Source of the DNA: Agarophyton chilense
Lineage: Eukaryota > Rhodophyta > Florideophyceae > Gracilariales > Gracilariaceae
DNA: 64,000 nt
Assembly: GCA_030374765.1 (NCBI GenBank)
Contig: JARGXX010000092.1
Span: forward strand, 2,410,216 to 2,474,215
Direction of reading: 5' to 3'
Positions 1 to 10,203 of this stretch are shown here, piece after piece. A program made the position numbers and the translations under genes. Within the stretch, counting starts at the first letter, position 1, and each line of letters opens with the position of its first letter. The notes under the pieces were generated by a model. The model saw only the letters and a list, made by a program, of their open reading frames with translations. It was not told where the DNA came from and searched no databases.

Positions 1-3000
1 TGAAGAGAATGTGTTTGGTTGTGGGCGCGCTGGAAGAAGGCGGAGAGTTCCAAAGGGTGTGAGCCCGGCGTTTACGAACATCGGAGAGACCAGAATGGTA
101 CAGGAGAACCGTGAAAGTAGTGGATTGTTTAAGGGCACCAAAAGAAGAACGCGAAGCGGAGAGAGCTTCATGGACAGCTTCGGCAGCCGGGCGTGTCAAC
201 GAGAATATAAGAACGCGAGCTAGGGTTGTGTCAGCCGACGAGTGAAGTAATCGAGCCACATGCTCTTGCATGATTGAGACGCCCAGCTGAAGCAGGTATC
301 CAAACACATCCTGAAAGTGGCCATGAGCGGCGCGAAAGCGTGTGGCACGCGAAGTGCTGGGAGCTGAGCTTAGGTGATACACGACAAAAGAAATGTTGTT
401 TCTTGCAGTCGAAGAAGCGTACACATGCGCGTTCGGGATGTGCAGCTGCGACAGAAGAAGGGGGCGGTCGCGCGGCGGCACTGTCGCGCTTAAAAGCACG
501 CGAGGGATCTTTGTGGGAATATGGCCGAAGCAGTTGTGGAGGTTGGCCAAGCACGGGCGAAAGTGTTGCCATAAAAGAAACAAGTGACATTCATCGATGG
601 CAATGCGGGCGAGGCGGTCGGCGGCGATCAGTCGCGTGGTGAACTCTGTAAAAGAAGGAAGAGAAAGTCTTTCAGCGGAAAAGATGTAAATGTCGGCAAA
701 GGAGTGCGATCCGGGAGGGGTGGGTGTACGAGAAGCACGAAGGCCGAAGAGCTGAGCGCGCAGTTCGTATTCACTGAGCAAGGCTGTGAGAGGGGTGATG
801 AGAACGGTGGAGTATTTGCCCTTTTCCATGAAGACGGGGAGCAGAAGAGATAGTGTTTTTCCAGATCCAGTCGGCTGGAGTAGTAGCATGTTGGAAAGCC
901 TGTTGTACACGGCCGCTGTGTTCACAAATTGTTGGTGGGACTTGAATAAAGCGGAGTCGTTGGAAAGTGCCTCTCTTAGTGCTCGGAGCATTTCTGATGT
1001 AGTATGTTCGTAGGTCACAAGCGGTTGTTGTAAGAGAGAAGCTCCACCGCGCGGTATGGCGGCTGCCATAAAAGCAGGCGGATGTGGATTGAAAGGATGA
1101 GAGGCGGCCAGGTTTAGGTTGATTTGAGAATGGGGGATCGCAGAGCGGTCAGTGGGAGGGGACGGGGTTGGCTGCGATGTATGGATGGAGCGCTTTGGTT
1201 CAGGTGTAGGTAGAACTGTGTCAGAAACCGGACGTTTTCTGTGGTGTTGTTGTTGTTGTTGTTGTTTGGTGAGGGGAGCATTAAGAAGAAGACCGAGATA
1301 CTGGTGCCATTTGCTGGACCACTCGCGATATTTGGAAAGTTGAGAGTGCTGCAAACCGGATATGTCATGTGGTGTACGAGCGTAAAGAAAAGCGGCGGTG
1401 TGCGCAGAGTGGCCCGCCTGGCCATGGGCAGTGGTCAATAGCTCTTCCAAGATGTGATCGGCTACAGAAGATGCGGTGACATTGGAAACTGTGTTGGTCA
1501 TTCCCACGGTGAAGTTTCTATAGTCGTTGAAGGATATCGGGAAACCGCGTTTGCTCAAGTGAGAGCTGATTATCGAGCGGATGGTGTTTGCGGCATACGG
1601 AATTCCGCAGTTGGCGAACAGCATTTTCCAATGCATCTGGAAACAGTTTTCTCCGTGTAGGCAGCGGACGATATATGCTTCAAAAGGACGTATCAGAGTC
1701 AAGTACATGAGCAGAAGACGGGATGTTTGGGCATCGGGAAAGCGAGCAATCGGAGTGGCGGCCCCTTTGCTGTTTCGCGTTTTCATGTAACGGCAAATGA
1801 GGACAGGCGATTTGTCGATGAGCATGAGACAACGTTGAAAGTGTTGGTCGTTGTGGATACGGTATGTCTCAATCTCTGTGCCGCGCGCAGGAGAGCCCGA
1901 CGAAAGGTGTAGCGCAACCAACAGGCGTTCTTGGATTTTCTGTGCACATGAGAGCCACCTCGACAACGCATGCGTGAACATATCGGTGCCCAAAATGTCG
2001 GTTGTGGGCAGTTGTGTGCGGGGAAAGGTACCGTTTTGCTTGCGTTGCGGAAGAAACGGAGTGTGGTCGGTGTTGGAGTTGTGGGGCATGGAAGACGTGA
2101 GACAAGTGAAAACGAAAGCCATGTTTTGTTCGATAAATGGGCGGTTGTTGAGGTTGGTAAGGAAAGAAAAGCCTGGGCTTTTGTTGAAGGAGTCGTCCTG
2201 AAGTGAGTGTAGCGCGTTTGTGAAACCGGTTGGCAGAGCGTGGCCAAGAAGCAGGTCGTTGTGAAGAGTATGTTGTATTTCTTTGTGTAGAGTTAAAACC
2301 AAAGAGCCGACTTCTGAGAGGGCGAGGTGAATGTCACGCACTATGCCGCAGGACGGGTGAACATCACAATTGTGGAAAGAAACGAACATTTCCTCGCGAG
2401 AGGATATGGACATTGCAAGCGTGAGTGTCTTTCTGACAAACGAAAGGGCGTTGTTGGAATCAGCGTCGATTGCCGCGTCGATGGTACGCATGCGTTCTTG
2501 AACGTGAACTGTGCGTTCGGAAGCAGGGGTGGCAGGTTGCAACAGGGGAGAAGATTTGGAGAGCACGTGCAGTTCGTGTATGGCGCAGGCACAGATGCCA
2601 TATTGAAGAGCGGCGAGGAGGTGCGTCACATCTGAGGCGGCTGCAAAACGAAAGGAGGTATTGTTGGGGTCGTGAGAAATGACCGTGTCGTAAGGCTCAG
2701 GCGTGCGGTCAGACGGCAAGGGGGCAGCGATAGGCGGGTTGGGGTCGGTGCTTATCACGCTTGCGCAAGCAATGAAGTTGCGAACGGAGAGGAGATCTAA
2801 AGACTGGTATGGCGCTAAAGATTGAAGCAAGAAGGGCTTGAGCGCGCTATGGACCGCTGGGCCATGTTGGGTTGGAGGAAACGGGGCGGGGAGCTCACCA
2901 GAGGAAGACATGCGAATGGCATCCAACACGGAAGTAGTGTAGCAGTACATGAGGTCTGAGTCGGGTACGAGATGAGGGAGGTTTGCCCTTGTCCTGTGAG

Positions 3001-4240
3001 TAAACACAAGCAAACGGGAAATGTGTGAAGCGTAACGCTTGAGGGTTTCAGTGGAGACAGTTTTAAAAGCTGTGTCGGTGCGCTTGTTGAGGCGGTCCAA
3101 GAAAGCCAGGGAGGTCTTACTAACCAAAATGTTCACCTGAGAGAGGTAGTCGAAGATGTGGTGGGTGATGGTGCTTTCAGCGGATGTGGGCGTTGTGCCA
3201 GTTCTGGATAGTTGAGCCGCCACATCCAGATGAACATGAAGCGAGTGAAGAACGATGTCAAACTTGGAAAAGGTGATGAAAGAATTCTTCTCCGAGTGGT
3301 GACGAAGCAAAGGGTCTGATTGCGAACAAGGAGCGCCGGTGGTGAACTTTTGTAAAAAGTGGTTAATGTGTTGAAGCGGGGGCTCGATGCCTTTGGCAGT
3401 CGTTGCCACTGGACGATGGGGTGGTTGGAGACAAACAGGCTGCGCCGGGGGGGTCTCAGGCCGTGCCGCAGGCGCCTGCGGAACCTGGAAAGTTTTGGAC
3501 AAGCAGCCTATGGGTTGAGCATTGGTAACGGGGAATAAACGGCGACGAACGCCGCCGTACACTGTCTGCAAGGCAATACGGCCCGACGAGACGGTACGGT
3601 CAAGGTGCGGCTGGGCAACCGCAGGCGACATGTTGTGGCATTCGATCAGATGCGCTTGCAAACGAACGGGGTCGAGGTAGCAGAATTTGCAGAGCGGGCA
3701 CTGATAGCCATTGTGAATGGCAATGTGAGCCAGGGGCGTGAGGAACGTAGAGGGCCCGGACACAAATTGAGCGTTGTGTTGGGGGCGATACTTTTGCCAC
3801 ACGGGGGCAACGGTAGAGTTGTTGCGCAAGGTGTGCACCTCGTGCAGGATTGCCATTGACATGGGACGTGCAATTTCCAAAGGGATGGAGTGCTGTTTGC
3901 GCAAGTGATGTTGGATTGCGCGGGCAGACGGCAGCCCACACTGGCAGTTGACGCACAACGGAAAGAACCCAATAGAATGAATACCCATATTCACAATGGT
4001 ACCGAGTGCCATGATAAAAGAGGAAGAATCGTCGGCTGCATTTGCGTCGGTAACGGGTAAGTCGGAATGGGGTTGAGCATGGGCGTCACGCGCCACGGGC
4101 GGAGGCGGTGGGGGGAGCAGGGGATTAGGGGGAGTGGGCGGTGAGATGTTCACCGCAGCCCTCGGTGGGCTGTGCACCGAAGAGGGGATGAACACGGGCA
4201 AGCCATGTTCGCCGGCGGAGGATAAGCTGTTTTGCGACAT
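1..4240 (-). CDS. C2H2 / tyrosine-recombinase-like / RecQ-type helicase fusion, 3' end beyond left edge
   Basis: One uninterrupted minus-strand frame runs from ATG at 4240 to base 1, so at least 1,413 residues are visible and the stop lies outside. Two fingers of pattern C-x2-C-x12-H-x4-H sit at C96/C99/H112/H117 and C181/C184/H197/H202. Residues about 780-955 show a tyrosine-recombinase layout: R786 in SPARGTEI, K820 in RYMKTRN, R908 in NDYRNF, H944 and Y953 in GHSAHTAAFLYAR, with the family's usual 9-residue H-to-Y spacing. A superfamily 2 helicase follows: PTGSGKT 1123-1129, DECH 1216-1219, SAT 1251-1253, then a RecQ-like YHSGLSD at 1381. Helicase motifs V and VI lie past the edge. A CAA run near 1245-1262 gives a short polyQ. 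Paired fingers plus RecQ resemble fungal OrsD/telomere-linked helicase proteins as I know them. Helicase and finger calls are firm; the recombinase call is motif-based inference, with the HxxR histidine replaced by N905. Confidence 0.85.
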   Translation of the reverse strand, partial: MSQNSLSSAGEHGLPVFIPSSVHSPPRAAVNISPPTPPNPLLPPPPPPVARDAHAQPHSDLPVTDANAADDSSSFIMALGTIVNMGIHSIGFFPLCVNCQCGLPSARAIQHHLRKQHSIPLEIARPMSMAILHEVHTLRNNSTVAPVWQKYRPQHNAQFVSGPSTFLTPLAHIAIHNGYQCPLCKFCYLDPVRLQAHLIECHNMSPAVAQPHLDRTVSSGRIALQTVYGGVRRRLFPVTNAQPIGCLSKTFQVPQAPAARPETPPAQPVCLQPPHRPVATTAKGIEPPLQHINHFLQKFTTGAPCSQSDPLLRHHSEKNSFITFSKFDIVLHSLHVHLDVAAQLSRTGTTPTSAESTITHHIFDYLSQVNILVSKTSLAFLDRLNKRTDTAFKTVSTETLKRYASHISRLLVFTHRTRANLPHLVPDSDLMYCYTTSVLDAIRMSSSGELPAPFPPTQHGPAVHSALKPFLLQSLAPYQSLDLLSVRNFIACASVISTDPNPPIAAPLPSDRTPEPYDTVISHDPNNTSFRFAAASDVTHLLAALQYGICACAIHELHVLSKSSPLLQPATPASERTVHVQERMRTIDAAIDADSNNALSFVRKTLTLAMSISSREEMFVSFHNCDVHPSCGIVRDIHLALSEVGSLVLTLHKEIQHTLHNDLLLGHALPTGFTNALHSLQDDSFNKSPGFSFLTNLNNRPFIEQNMAFVFTCLTSSMPHNSNTDHTPFLPQRKQNGTFPRTQLPTTDILGTDMFTHALSRWLSCAQKIQERLLVALHLSSGSPARGTEIETYRIHNDQHFQRCLMLIDKSPVLICRYMKTRNSKGAATPIARFPDAQTSRLLLMYLTLIRPFEAYIVRCLHGENCFQMHWKMLFANCGIPYAANTIRSIISSHLSKRGFPISFNDYRNFTVGMTNTVSNVTASSVADHILEELLTTAHGQAGHSAHTAAFLYARTPHDISGLQHSQLSKYREWSSKWHQYLGLLLNAPLTKQQQQQQHHRKRPVSDTVLPTPEPKRSIHTSQPTPSPPTDRSAIPHSQINLNLAASHPFNPHPPAFMAAAIPRGGASLLQQPLVTYEHTTSEMLRALREALSNDSALFKSHQQFVNTAAVYNRLSNMLLLQPTGSGKTLSLLLPVFMEKGKYSTVLITPLTALLSEYELRAQLFGLRASRTPTPPGSHSFADIYIFSAERLSLPSFTEFTTRLIAADRLARIAIDECHLFLLWQHFRPCLANLHNCFGHIPTKIPRVLLSATVPPRDRPLLLSQLHIPNAHVYASSTARNNISFVVYHLSSAPSTSRATRFRAAHGHFQDVFGYLLQLGVSIMQEHVARLLHSSADTTLARVLIFSLTRPAAEAVHEALSASRSSFGALKQSTTFTVLLYHSGLSDVRKRRAHTLWNSPPSSSAPTTKHILF

Positions 4241-5209
4241 AACTGAACGTGTAAGAGAGAGAAGAAGACGCTTGGGAGGATTGTTTTTGAAGACGCAAAG
4301 AAAGACACACACAAACAAACACAATCGAGTTTGGGAGCATCAGCGAAATGGACGGGTTCACTGCCGATATAGCAGTATAAGTAGTAAATAGGTGGGGCGA
4401 GGGTAATTGGAGAAAGGCGGTTTGGTGTTTTGGGGGAGGGCGCGTGTGGCTGGCTTTAGCAAACGGCATACTGTAAAAGGGAACCATCAGGATACTATTT
4501 GGTATTGCAGGTCATTCATTCCCGGTGTATGACTGTGGGTTTGTGGGGAGGAGTGTGTCACAATAAAGCTCATTGGCCTCCGCCCCATTGAGGAGAGTGA
4601 TTTTGTGTAAGGGGCGTGGTTTCCGTGGAAGGGGGGAGCGGGAAGGGGAAAAAGGGCAGCGCAGAGAAGAGATGGGGCTGCGCGTTGGTGGAGTCGGGTT
4701 GGGGGAGGGCAGAAGTTTTCAGGGTGGGTTCGTATTTGTGTGTAAATGGACGGAGGTTTAGAACGAGCTGGCGCGCGATCGGGTGCGCCAGCGGATGTTG
4801 TGCGGCAATGTGGCAACTTGTTGTGAAGCATGACGTTTTCGGAACGGCTAACTAGTGACGGTGGTGGCGTATCGTACACACGTATTAGTTTGAGCACAAG
4901 CGGTGCTGCACCGCGGTTGAGCTCATATATGCATATGCGACATGTTTGACCGTTGATTTTGGAAAAATGGTGCTACATGTGACGTGGGTAGGAGGGGTGC
5001 TATGTGTTACAGTATGCGCACTGTGTAACGTTATGATGGTGTTTGGCAAAAGAAGTGAGATGTTGCGGGGCGTGGCAGTGGGGGCCGAAGAAGAAGGTTA
5101 TAGGTTTTCTGTTTTTAAAACGAATGAAGGAAGAGAGTTTGCGCGTGGTTGTTCTTAGGAGAGAAGGTTTAGTTTTTAGTTGTGTTTTACTGAGAAAGAA
5201 AAGAAACAA
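4241..5209. other. Intergenic region, no gene seen
   Basis: This stretch separates the 5' end of the recombinase-helicase gene from the 3' end of the methyltransferase-SET gene; both are on the minus strand. It should hold the promoter and 5' UTR of the former and the 3' UTR of the latter. The + strand is strongly G-rich, like the neighbouring coding DNA. Short open frames here show no recognisable motif, and I see no repeat or RNA gene. Confidence 0.5.
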
Positions 5210-8200
5210 CTAATCTACAAGATTCACATGAAAGGTCTGTGTTTGTGGTTTTGGAACCCTGGGCCAATGAGCGTAGTCGTTTCCATAGTCTATTAGCACT
5301 TCTTCTTCTCGCTCGATGGTTCGGGTGGCCACTATTGTGATAAGGTGGTAGTCTTGGATTCCTGACTTTGAGTTTTTCAAAGTAGACGAAAGGCGCGCTA
5401 CTACATTTGGTGTGCGAGGGTTTGGGAGTACCTTGTCCCGTAAGGCCTGAATGTCGAGGTCCTCTGGGCGGTATTGGGCATCATTGATGATTCCGCCAAC
5501 ACAGAACGGGGCAGGCGTGATCCACATGGAGTGGGTTCCACGGTCTCCCGGGGTGGGCAGTCTGACAAAGTCCGGGCCTGTCACTCGGATTTCCATGGAA
5601 GTGGAGTTGAAGCGCTCCACGGTGACGGCGAGCAAACCGTTGGCATACGAAGACTGTGTGGCGGAGCGTTTGGAGAGGTCGTGGTAGACGAGGGTTCCAT
5701 AAAAGTAGCACACTGTGTCGCCTTCATTAAACTGGCGTGCGGCAAAGACACCGTCTCCCGCCAAGGGGTGTCGGATGTCGGACTTTTTGGTATACACTCC
5801 ATGGGCATACCCTTCTATGGCCAGTAACGTATCCGGATCGATCTGAGTGAGAAGGCCCTGTTTCTCTCGCGGCCATTCATGCACCGGTTTAGTGCGGCAA
5901 ACGGCTGCAAACTCACGGTCTTTCCACAAGTTGCAGAGAAAGGAAGCGAGCGGCGCAGGAAAAATTTGGTACTGTGGCAGACCGGGAGGCGCGGTCCAAA
6001 GGTATTTCGATCGCAGGTCCGTGTTCGGTATTGAGCGAACTACGCGATTGAACTTGGCGATGAGATGGTGCGGCACTTCAATGTCGGTGCTGTTCTGTAA
6101 AACGGTTTTGATAAAGTGAACGACAGCATTGTGTTTTGCGTGAGCGTAACACACTGCGTCTTTCTCGCACCCCAAAAAGCGTCTGTGACCTGGGAGCTCC
6201 ATGCACGCCAAAGCGGTGGAACCCGTTCCGGCAAATAAATCCACCACCATGTCGCCAGGCTGAGAATAGCGGCTTATGAGTTCCTTGAGTAGAGCACGAC
6301 TCTTCTGCTCCGGGCGTACTTTTTCAGTGACGGCGTTGTGATTGTTGGTGACAGAATGCAGGCGATTCCAACGCAGGGTCTCGCCAGCGGCTAGTCCCGG
6401 CACGTTATCAATCACGTTCTTGTAAGCCGGGTAGCGAGAAGGAACGTAGTTGTAGTTAACGAGGTTTACGCGAGCCAGGTTTTCATCGTGAGTGAGCCCC
6501 GTTTTGATGCCGTGAATGGCGTACTCGGTGATGGGCAACGGCGACGTTCGCAGCCCGCGGTGGCTCCCAGTAGGATGGGAGGCGGCGCGGACGAAAACCA
6601 ACGGCACAGGGTCCACCTTGAACAGCGCAGTTTGGGACTCGGAAATGCTTTTGAAGCACGACAACCACGGCCTGAACTGGCGAATGGAGCAAAAGAGAAT
6701 AAAGTGGCCGCCAGGGCACAACAGCTCGCCAATAACCTGCGCCGTGCGCTTCATATCGTCTTGGGAAATGGCGTCGTGGTTGCTGTTGTGGCGGCCAGCT
6801 AAGGAACGAATGTTGTAAGGCGGGTCGGTGAGGACCAGTTGCACTGCTCCGACTGGAGATGAGGCGGTAGTTCGTTTGATAATATCCACCTGTACGAATT
6901 CTTTGAAATCGACACCGTAGAGGCGAATATGCTTTTCCATTTCGTCCTCCGCCTCTTGTAGAGCGTTGAGAGTAGTAGTTTGGGTGAAGGAGTGCGGCGG
7001 GAGGACGCGAGTTTCGTTGACGTTGTAGGGAAGATTTGGGGGTTGGGGAGGAGGTGAGGGACCAGCGGCGTTGGCGCGTTCCGACGACGACGGTAGTGGC
7101 GCTGCCGGATCAGGCGGAGGTTGCTGCTGTGACTCGTTCATAATGATGTCCACCAACTCGGCTTCTTTTTTGGCTATCTCCACGACCGGGTTGAGGGGTT
7201 GGCCCGGAATAGGGCCGACCATGGCCATTCGAATCGGGGTCCAAAGTGGCAGACCGAACGTCGTGAAGCGGTGAGGGTACACGTCGACGGTCGAGTTATA
7301 CTCGAATTGCGTCAAAGATTGCCAGCGAGCGGTTTCATCCATTTCGTATAGGAAGTCGTTGAAAAGCAGGCGGTGAAGGTCGTTCAAAAATTCGGAAGCT
7401 AGCACGCGTAGATTGCGGTCAACCTCGTCGGTGTGGGACCAGGCGACGCTGTCCACTTCAGATTGGACTTTGGAAGGCTGTGCCTTCTTGGCAAATGTGG
7501 TAGTTTGCGATAAAGGGGCGTAGCCTTCCCCGCGGCGTTCGAGAGCGTGGTAGGTTAGGGTGTTGCTGTCGAACAAGATGTACGGAGCGAGCATGTGCTC
7601 CAGTGAGTCATACCCAAGATGGCGGCAGAACACATTCCAAGAGGTCACAAGCTTGTGCACGACAAATGAAATTCGCTCGCACGTTTCGTGCTTAAAGTTT
7701 TGCAACGAAGCCAACATAGAGGTCGCGGTTGCAACGCCGGTATTGAGGCGTTGTTTCTTGGTCTGGCGCGATTTGAGTTTCTCGCGTTTGAGAGTGTAGA
7801 TCATCGACAGGTACAAAACCATTTCAAAACGAGATGCCTCAACGGTAGTGGAGAATCGTGAGCGACTGTCCTTGGAAGTTTGCGACTGCGGAGGCAGAAT
7901 GCGCGATTTGAGGAAGGACGACAAGAGAGCCGTTTTCGGAATGAGCAAGTCGACTTGACGGCTGGGGCGGCGGCGATTTGTAGGCGCATTGGAAGAACGA
8001 GCACTTGCACGGGTGGTACCATTACCAGCAGCAGAAGACGGTTGCTGCTCAGAAGTATTGTTTGAAGCTTGGATTTGGAGGTAGAGCTGGTACAAGTCCC
8101 TGAGACGCCGGTCGTTGCTACCATCGTCGAGGTCCACACATCTGGCCATGAGGTACACCTGAGAAAAGTAGTTGTTTTTGAGGAGGCTGTGTTGTATCTC

Positions 8201-8407
8201 CGTGTTGGTGTACTTGCCGTGCTTTTCAGATGGCACGACCAAGGAGCAAACTTCCTCTGCAGCTGGCACAGAGCCTCGGTTCTGAACTGCGAAGTAGACC
8301 AAGTCCAGGTACTGCAGCGCGCGGGCGTTGGGATCATCGGGGCGCATGCGGGCGTACGCGTCGCGCAGCGGCAAGAACAAACCAATGAGACCTTCGGTGG
8401 TGACCAT
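5210..8407 (-). CDS. Beta-class DNA methyltransferase fused to a SET domain
   Basis: The protein is 1,065 aa from ATG at 8407; the frame is open further upstream but only from a TTG. Residues 1-500 are unrecognised and end in a Pro/Ser-rich linker. The methyltransferase has motif IV as DPPYN at 528-532 and motif I as DLFAGTGS at 723-730. That order (IV before I) is the beta class, as in CcrM and HinfI methylases, and DPPY favours adenine-N6, or possibly cytosine-N4, as target. A SET-like domain covers about 875-1050: AGDGVFAA at 883-890, GIINDAQ in place of the usual NHxC core, and VLIDYGNDY near 1037-1045. SET enzymes methylate lysines with the same cofactor, S-adenosylmethionine. A DNA and protein methyltransferase in one chain suggests a chromatin writer. 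No intron is evident. The altered NHxC motif leaves SET activity uncertain. Confidence 0.88.
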   Translation of the reverse strand: MVTTEGLIGLFLPLRDAYARMRPDDPNARALQYLDLVYFAVQNRGSVPAAEEVCSLVVPSEKHGKYTNTEIQHSLLKNNYFSQVYLMARCVDLDDGSNDRRLRDLYQLYLQIQASNNTSEQQPSSAAGNGTTRASARSSNAPTNRRRPSRQVDLLIPKTALLSSFLKSRILPPQSQTSKDSRSRFSTTVEASRFEMVLYLSMIYTLKREKLKSRQTKKQRLNTGVATATSMLASLQNFKHETCERISFVVHKLVTSWNVFCRHLGYDSLEHMLAPYILFDSNTLTYHALERRGEGYAPLSQTTTFAKKAQPSKVQSEVDSVAWSHTDEVDRNLRVLASEFLNDLHRLLFNDFLYEMDETARWQSLTQFEYNSTVDVYPHRFTTFGLPLWTPIRMAMVGPIPGQPLNPVVEIAKKEAELVDIIMNESQQQPPPDPAAPLPSSSERANAAGPSPPPQPPNLPYNVNETRVLPPHSFTQTTTLNALQEAEDEMEKHIRLYGVDFKEFVQVDIIKRTTASSPVGAVQLVLTDPPYNIRSLAGRHNSNHDAISQDDMKRTAQVIGELLCPGGHFILFCSIRQFRPWLSCFKSISESQTALFKVDPVPLVFVRAASHPTGSHRGLRTSPLPITEYAIHGIKTGLTHDENLARVNLVNYNYVPSRYPAYKNVIDNVPGLAAGETLRWNRLHSVTNNHNAVTEKVRPEQKSRALLKELISRYSQPGDMVVDLFAGTGSTALACMELPGHRRFLGCEKDAVCYAHAKHNAVVHFIKTVLQNSTDIEVPHHLIAKFNRVVRSIPNTDLRSKYLWTAPPGLPQYQIFPAPLASFLCNLWKDREFAAVCRTKPVHEWPREKQGLLTQIDPDTLLAIEGYAHGVYTKKSDIRHPLAGDGVFAARQFNEGDTVCYFYGTLVYHDLSKRSATQSSYANGLLAVTVERFNSTSMEIRVTGPDFVRLPTPGDRGTHSMWITPAPFCVGGIINDAQYRPEDLDIQALRDKVLPNPRTPNVVARLSSTLKNSKSGIQDYHLITIVATRTIEREEEVLIDYGNDYAHWPRVPKPQTQTFHVNLVD

Positions 8408-8850
8408 CTTGTAAGACGGAACTTGGAGAGATATTCGAAGTGTCGGTGGAGAAGGCTGGGGGCGGAGATAGAGAGATAGAAGGGGATGTGATTGAACGAA
8501 GAGAGACTTGTTCTTTTGAAGGGGAAATCGGGGGCTGAAGTTGTGCAAGGGCGTCTTGATTGAAGGGGTCGTGGGGTTTAGGGGTTCAAAGAGCGGGGCC
8601 GTTTAGGGGTTTGCGCAATGGTGAGGTCTTGGGCTTTAGCGGGTGCGTGTACGTCAAAGCCGTTCTTGATCGTAACTCGATACCGCAGCGGGCGCAAGAA
8701 TCCAAAACAAGCAACACCGCTGAAACAACGACAAAGTTTCGAAAGGAGAACGTTGCCAAGCGGAGAGGACTGCAGAAGAGCGATAGCCGACAGCTCAAAT
8801 ACGGTCGGGGTCGGTTAACGTGAGATGCAGTTTGAGGGAGCAAAAGGGGG
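8408..8850. promoter_or_regulatory. Divergent upstream region with telomere-like motifs
   Basis: This is the left part of the spacer between the divergently read methyltransferase-SET gene and ParB-oxygenase gene, so it should contain the former's promoter. It includes TTTAGGGG motifs between 8577 and 8621, on the same strand as the arrays further right. No TATA-like element stands out. The regulatory role is positional inference only. Confidence 0.35.
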
Positions 8851-8993
8851 ATTGCCTGCAGGCAATAAATTTCAACTGCGAATTACGGCTCATAATTTGC
8901 ACCCCGATTGTTGATTTGCATTATTATTTCGCACTTTCGGGGTGCAAATTATGAGCCGTAATTCGCAGTTGACCAAAAGTGCCCGCAGGCAAT
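8851..8993. repeat. 143-bp palindromic foldback element, copy 1
   Basis: Two perfect 36-bp inverted arms flank a 29-nt AT-rich loop. Outside the arms, the ends repeat as ATTGCCTGC-R-GGCA in inverted orientation, so nearly the whole element folds on itself. The left terminus is itself a perfect palindrome, ATTGCCTGCAGGCAAT. It encodes nothing. Confidence 0.92.
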
Positions 8994-9624
8994 TTCACTC
9001 AATGTGAGCAAACTCGTTTCTCTTCTACCAGGCGCCGTACCAAGGCCATAGACGCTGTATAGAGCCGATTCCCATGCCTGTGTCTCCCTCTCACGGCTTT
9101 ATACCGGCGGTAACGAAGGTTATTGAACCTGTTGGGGCTGAACGTCTTTTCTAGCGGCGCCCAACCTTAGACTACCACAGGCGAATACTGTGGAATTTGA
9201 AAGGTGAACGAGCTTGCGTAAAGGGTGCCGACAGACATGTTTGTGGAAAGACATGTTTTGGTGCACTTCCGAGAATTAGTAGCATCTGTATAGAGAGGAG
9301 AGTGGTGAGGAAGTTTGGTTTTTTAGAGTACTTGGTTGATATTAAAAAGTTGAATGTATATTAGTTGTGACACGGTGCAGTGGAAGAAGAAGCGCTGTGC
9401 GCGAGTGAAGGGGTTTAGTGAAACATCATTAGGCTTTTGGTTTTGGAATGGGGCTTGAAATGGGTCTACAGAGGCGTATGCGAGAGACGAGGGGTGTGGT
9501 GAGAGTTTAGGAGTGTGGCGCAAATGTAGGGAGCGGCGTGTGGGCGAAGGCGAAAAACGGGGTGTGGGGGGCCCAGGGGGGTGTTTTTGGATGTGGGCAG
9601 ACGTAGTCAAAAAGAGCGATTGGG
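8851..9624. repeat. ~773-bp repeat unit, left copy
   Basis: The unit is the 143-bp palindrome plus about 630 bp that starts TTCACTCAATGTGAGC and ends CAGACGTAGTCAAAAAG. The same unit occurs at 14835-15607 and 15608-16371 in the same orientation with scattered substitutions. Frames inside the unit look like chance: no domain is seen and they do not stay open between copies. Confidence 0.88.
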
Positions 9625-9767
9625 ATTGCCTGCAGGCAATAAATTTCAACTGCGAATTACGGCTCATAATTTGCACCCCGATTGTTGATTTGCATTATTA
9701 TTTCGCACTTTCGGGGTGCAAATTATGAGCCGTAATTCGCAGTTGACCAAAAGTGCCCGCAGGCAAT
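9625..9767. repeat. 143-bp palindromic foldback element, copy 2
   Basis: Same sequence and orientation as copy 1. Here the right flank leaves the repeat unit and enters unique sequence upstream of the ParB-oxygenase gene, so this copy marks the left boundary of the unique gene segment. Confidence 0.92.
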
Positions 9768-10203
9768 TTGCCACACACAACCCCCCTAAAAATTATAAAA
9801 TTTGGTGTCTGTGCAGCGGTTTTTTTGGAACGGATCGCGATTGCTGTGACGCGTGTCACGCGTCGTTGGGGTTCAGGTTGCCACTACACAACCACTAGGA
9901 GCCCTTTTTAGTTTTTCGCGGAAAGGACGGAGTCGAAGTACACCCGTTTACACCCGTTTTCCCCGCCGTCACATTCCTTCCCTTTCCCGAACTGCAGCCT
10001 CTGTCTTGTTTTGTAAACGGATCAAGCGGGCGCCATCAAAGTTCGCATCAAGTCTGCACTTTTACTTGAATCATCTCCCCGCGGGCCTGAGTTTCGGATC
10101 TGCCGTATTTGGCTTTGTGTTCCGCCTTCATTCGCCCGTGTCATAGTTTTTGTTGTCACGCTCTTCTGCGCGCATCTCCCCGGTTCATATTGTGTGTATT
10201 GCA
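9768..10203 (+). promoter_or_regulatory. Upstream region of the ParB-oxygenase gene
   Basis: Unique sequence between the left repeat array and the ATG at 10204; it should hold the promoter and 5' UTR. The reading frame is open without an ATG for about 50 bases upstream of the start. No conserved promoter element was identified. Confidence 0.35.

Noticed and set aside
231-3956. Many short open frames on both strands
   Set aside because: They are shadows of the single long minus-strand frame from 4240 to the left edge, which contains the recognisable domains.
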